From Streptomyces kronopolitis (GTDB lineage Bacteria; Actinomycetota; Actinomycetes; Streptomycetales; Streptomycetaceae), in NCBI RefSeq assembly GCF_014646275.1, contig NZ_BMND01000011.1, forward strand, positions 124,001 to 188,000: 64,000 nt of DNA, written 5' to 3'. Positions 61,671 through 64,000 of this stretch are shown piece by piece (the first letter of the stretch is position 1; the number at the start of each line of letters is the position of its first letter). The notes beneath the pieces are model-generated. The model did no database searches. It was not told the DNA's origin and was given only the letters and a program-made list of their open reading frames with translations. The position numbers and the translations under genes were made by a program.

Positions 61671-62132
61671 TCAGCCTTCTGCCGGGGCGGCCGGCCGCTC
61701 CGTACGGGCCCGGCGCAGCCACAGCAGCCCGGTGACGGGCAGGATGACCGGGATGAACAGATAGCCCATGCCGTAGTCCGACCAGACCGTGGCGTCGGGG
61801 AAGGCGGAGGGGTCCAGCAGCGTCCAGGTGCCGACGCCGAGCACCCCGGCCAGTTCCAGGGCGCAGCAGGCCAGCGCGGCCCGGCGGGCGCCCTCACCAC
61901 CGCGCACCAGCGAGAAGAGGATGAACGCGTAGACGACCGCGGAGAGCGCCGAGAGGCTGTACGCCAGCGGGGCCCGGTCGAACTGGGCGAGGAGCTGGTA
62001 GAGCGAGCGGGACGCGGCCGCGACGGTGAAGACGCCGTAGAGCGCGACCAGCAGCCGCCCCGGGCCGGTGCCCAGCGAACGCCTCGCCGGCACGGCGCCC
62101 GCCGGCTCGTGGGCCGTGGTGGTCTCAGGCAC
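61671..62132 (-). CDS. Small integral membrane protein, second gene of a pair
   Basis: 153 residues with about four membrane helices (L-L-V-A-L-Y-G-V-F-T-V-A-A-A-S, L-S-A-V-V-Y-A-F-I-L-F-S-L-V, C-A-L-E-L-A-G-V-L-G-V, Y-L-F-I-P-V-I-L-P-V-T-G-L-L-W-L). GGGGAGG lies 5 nt before the GTG at 62132. It starts 8 nt inside the end of the upstream membrane-protein gene, so the two are translationally coupled. No family was recognised; the two are probably subunits of one complex. Confidence 0.75.
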   Translation of the reverse strand: MPETTTAHEPAGAVPARRSLGTGPGRLLVALYGVFTVAAASRSLYQLLAQFDRAPLAYSLSALSAVVYAFILFSLVRGGEGARRAALACCALELAGVLGVGTWTLLDPSAFPDATVWSDYGMGYLFIPVILPVTGLLWLRRARTERPAAPAEG

Positions 62133-62493
62133 TGCCGCCTCCCCAGATGTCGAACAGCCGTACTTCCAATACGGCCAGCACCACGGCGCCCGCGGCGGCG
62201 GTGGCCGAACCCCAGCGAGTGCGCTCCGAGAGCGACATGAACCCGGTCGCGGGCACGCACGCGGCGGCCCCGAGCAGATACGCCACGAAGAGCGCGGTGC
62301 CCTTGTCCGGCGAGTGTCCGCCGGCCAACTGCACGACGGCGATGACCAGTTGGACGACGCCGAGCAGCGACACCAGGGCCATGCCGATGAAGTGCCAGTC
62401 CTTGGTGGGCTGGTCACGGAAGGCGGCGAGGCCGCACCAGCAGGCGAGGGCGAGAGCGGTCACCGCGACCGCGACCGTCAGCGCGTCGATCAC
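62125..62493 (-). CDS. Small integral membrane protein, first gene of a pair
   Basis: 122 residues with four membrane helices (A-L-T-V-A-V-A-V-T-A-L-A-L-A-C-W, I-G-M-A-L-V-S-L-L-G-V-V-Q-L-V-I, F-V-A-Y-L-L-G-A-A-A-C-V-P, A-G-A-V-V-L-A-V-L-E). GGAGG lies 5 nt before the GTG at 62493. It overlaps 61671-62132 and is probably inserted into the membrane with it. Function unknown. Confidence 0.75.
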   Translation of the reverse strand: MIDALTVAVAVTALALACWCGLAAFRDQPTKDWHFIGMALVSLLGVVQLVIAVVQLAGGHSPDKGTALFVAYLLGAAACVPATGFMSLSERTRWGSATAAAGAVVLAVLEVRLFDIWGGGSA

Positions 62494-62610
62494 CGGGGCC
62501 TCCGGGCGGCCGGCCGGTGCGCCGTGGGGTTGTGGAGCATGGGGTGATGCTAATCGCCCCGGGGCGGGCGGCCGTCCCCGGCCCCACCGGGGCACGTACG
62601 CTCCTGAAGC

Positions 62611-63255
62611 ATGAAGATCACCGCTGACGCGCTCCTTTTCGACAACGACGGCACCCTCATCTCCTCCCTGGAGTCCGTCTACCGCTGCTGGTCCCGGTGG
62701 GCCCGGGAGTACGGGGTCACCGAGGAGGACTTCGCCCGGGTCGCGCTGCACGGCCGCCCGGCGGCGGAGATAGTCGCCGACCTGCTCCCCGCGGACGTGG
62801 TGCCGGCCGCGGTGGCCCGCATCGAGCAGCTGGAGGTCGAGGATGCTGGGGGAGTGGTGGCGCTGCCCGGCACGCTGGCCCTGCTGGAGAGCCTGCCGGC
62901 CGAGCGGTGGGCGGTGGTCACCTCCGCCAGCCGCCGGCTGGCCGAGGCCCGGCTCGGACAGGCGGGGATCCGGCCGAAGAACGTGATCGCCGCCGACGAC
63001 GTCAGCCGCGGCAAGCCGGACCCGGAGCCGTTCCTGCTGGCCGCCCGGCGGCTGGGGGCGGACCCGGCCCGCTGCGTGGTCTTCGAGGACGCCCCCGTCG
63101 GGCTGGCGGCCGGCCGCGCGGCCGGCATGGTGACCGTGGCGTTGGCCACAACGCACCGGGCCGAGGAGCTGTCGGCGGATGCCGTGGTCCCCGACCTCTC
63201 GGCGGTATCCGCCCAGGCCACGGACGGAGCGGTGGAGATCACCATCGCGTCGTAG
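62611..63255 (+). CDS. HAD-superfamily hydrolase (subfamily IA)
   Basis: 214 residues. Nucleophile motif F-D-N-D-G-T-L, motif II T-S-A-S, motif III K in G-K-P-D-P-E-P and motif IV E-D-A-P-V-G. The cap lies at about 15-80. It is a phosphatase or phosphoglycolate/phosphoglucomutase-type enzyme. TACGCT (62597-62602) ends 8 nt before the ATG and no ribosome site is visible, so it may be leaderless. Confidence 0.9.
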   Translation: MKITADALLFDNDGTLISSLESVYRCWSRWAREYGVTEEDFARVALHGRPAAEIVADLLPADVVPAAVARIEQLEVEDAGGVVALPGTLALLESLPAERWAVVTSASRRLAEARLGQAGIRPKNVIAADDVSRGKPDPEPFLLAARRLGADPARCVVFEDAPVGLAAGRAAGMVTVALATTHRAEELSADAVVPDLSAVSAQATDGAVEITIAS

Positions 63256-63301
63256 CACGCTGTCCACGGGTCGGTCAGGTATGTCCACCATGCGGACCGG
63301 C

Positions 63302-63339
63302 TTGAGCGACCCGCACAGCTGTCTGGTTTACTTCCGGCC
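63302..63339 (+). promoter_or_regulatory. Probable promoter of the metN leader
   Basis: TTGAGC (63302-63307), 19 bp and TTTACT (63327-63332) put the start site at about 63339-63340, on the leader ATG itself. Spacing is long, so the assignment is tentative. Confidence 0.4.
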
Positions 63340-63426
63340 ATGACCACGACGAGCTACCGCACCCCTGCGACCGAGGCGTACCTGACGCCCGGTGCTCGTT
63401 GCATGTGTCGAATGTGTGACCGCTGA
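63340..63426 (+). CDS. Cys/Met-rich leader peptide upstream of metN
   Basis: A 28-codon frame, M-T-T-T-S-Y-R-T-P-A-T-E-A-Y, ending R-C-M-C-R-M-C-D-R: three Cys and two Met within nine codons, in a codon run where ribosomes would stall if those tRNAs were uncharged. It lies 190 bp before metN. No Shine-Dalgarno site precedes it, and a promoter-like -10 ends just before the ATG, so it is probably leaderless. Leaderless polycysteine ORFs act as cysteine-responsive attenuators in mycobacteria. The downstream 63427-63615 can fold into stems (e.g. CTCGC/GCGAG near 63440-63460; CGGCGG/CCGCCG near 63590). Confidence 0.6.
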   Translation: MTTTSYRTPATEAYLTPGARCMCRMCDR

Positions 63427-63615
63427 GGGCCCCCGCCTGAGCCTCGCGCCCCGAAGCGAGACCCCGCTGCCATGTGCCGTTCGCCGGACAGCCGACGGCC
63501 ACGGCCGCCCCGCGTCACCGGAACCCGGAGCCGGGCCCCGCGCCCGCCCCCGTTCCCCCCTGCCGCACTCGCAAGAATGCCCCGTGCCCGGCGGACGACC
63601 GCCGAGCACTCGACA

Positions 63616-64000
63616 GTGACGGAATTCCCTGTGATCACCACTTCGGGCCTGACCAAGGTCTACCGTTCCGGAGACCGCGAAGTCACCGCCCTGGACGGCG
63701 TCGATCTGCACGTCCGCGAGGGCGAGGTGTACGGCGTCATCGGCCAGAGCGGCGCCGGCAAATCCACCCTCATCCGCTGCCTCAACCTCCTGGAGCGCCC
63801 CACCTCCGGCACGGTCACCGTCGCCGGCCAGGAACTGACCTCGCTCGCCGGACGCGGCCAGCGCGCGAGCGCCCCGCTGCGCGCCGCCCGCAGCCACATC
63901 GGCATGGTCTTCCAGCACTTCAACCTGCTGTCCTCGCGCACCGTCCAGGACAACGTCGAGCTGCCGCTGGAGATCCTCAAGGTCGATCGCCGCGAGCGCT
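63616..64000 (+). CDS. metN: Methionine ABC transporter ATP-binding protein (5' part)
   Basis: About 128 residues visible; the gene continues beyond the window. V-I-T-T-S-G-L-T-K-V-Y-R-S, then Walker A G-Q-S-G-A-G-K-S-T and the Q-loop region M-V-F-Q-H-F-N-L-L-S-S-R-T. The F-N-L-L-S-S-R-T-V stretch is specific to MetN. It energises uptake of methionine through MetI and MetQ, expected downstream. The GTG at 63616 or the in-frame GTG at 63631 is the start; neither has a strong ribosome site, which fits a coupled or structured leader. Confidence 0.92.
   Translation, partial: MTEFPVITTSGLTKVYRSGDREVTALDGVDLHVREGEVYGVIGQSGAGKSTLIRCLNLLERPTSGTVTVAGQELTSLAGRGQRASAPLRAARSHIGMVFQHFNLLSSRTVQDNVELPLEILKVDRRER

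Noticed and set aside
63256..63615. A SAM riboswitch upstream of metN
   Set aside because: I could not find the conserved core of SAM-I, SAM-II or SAM-IV; the Cys/Met leader ORF explains the region better.

Overview
The window is chromosomal DNA of a high-G+C actinomycete, almost certainly a Streptomyces or close relative. Third codon positions are nearly all G or C, GTG starts are frequent, many secreted proteins carry Tat-type signals, and several families are typical of streptomycetes (SpoIIE-type PP2C phosphatase, MocR and TPR-type regulators, DUF1918, DUF1844, DUF5997, SseB). The gene content is mostly core or near-core. I see no insertion sequence, prophage, CRISPR array or biosynthetic megacluster. 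The only RNA gene I find is one tRNA-Pro.

Layout. 1-5400 (minus strand): the start of a PhoD-type phosphatase, then a tandemly duplicated two-gene cassette (membrane-anchored DsbA-like thioredoxin plus polytopic membrane protein), then a DUF2252 kinase-like protein. 5601-14600: dnaE, a 59-residue hydrophilic protein, and a translationally coupled pair in which a NYN-nuclease/transmembrane/exodomain protein precedes a mycosin-like subtilase. SseB, an aquaporin-family channel and DUF1844 follow. 14600-22600: translation block infC-rpmI-rplT, an SpoU-type RNA methyltransferase, a soluble PAS histidine kinase and pheST. infC appears to start at ATC behind a terminator-like leader hairpin. 22800-31700: SpoIIE phosphatase, SDR/TetR divergent pair, TPR regulator, Nudix hydrolase, ricin-fold secreted protein, 3-hydroxyacyl-CoA dehydrogenase and a GHL10 secreted hydrolase. 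31700-43740: accessory genes including EamA exporter/MocR with overlapping start codons, a histidine-phosphatase homologue lacking its catalytic histidines, a LuxR regulator, a methyltransferase, a LysR-type effector domain without HTH, an amine oxidase and an RmlD-like reductase.

43900-54100 is the arginine regulon: argC-J-B-D-R behind an ARG-box promoter, then an MscS channel, tRNA-Pro(GGG), DUF488, and argG (second ARG box) and argH. ArgR made here should repress both promoters. 54200-64000: a TetR/MFS efflux operon, Tat-exported 5'-nucleotidase-family phosphatase, PlsC-type acyltransferase, GDPD, small membrane proteins and a HAD hydrolase. The right edge holds metN, the first gene of a methionine importer. 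metN is preceded by a 28-codon leader ORF that ends in alternating Cys and Met codons, a candidate attenuator.

The most promising undescribed units are the NYN/mycosin pair, the duplicated DsbA/membrane-protein cassette, and the Cys/Met leader peptide of metN. A further theme is the number of genes with a -10-like hexamer ending 5-8 nt before a start codon that has no Shine-Dalgarno site, which suggests leaderless transcripts.
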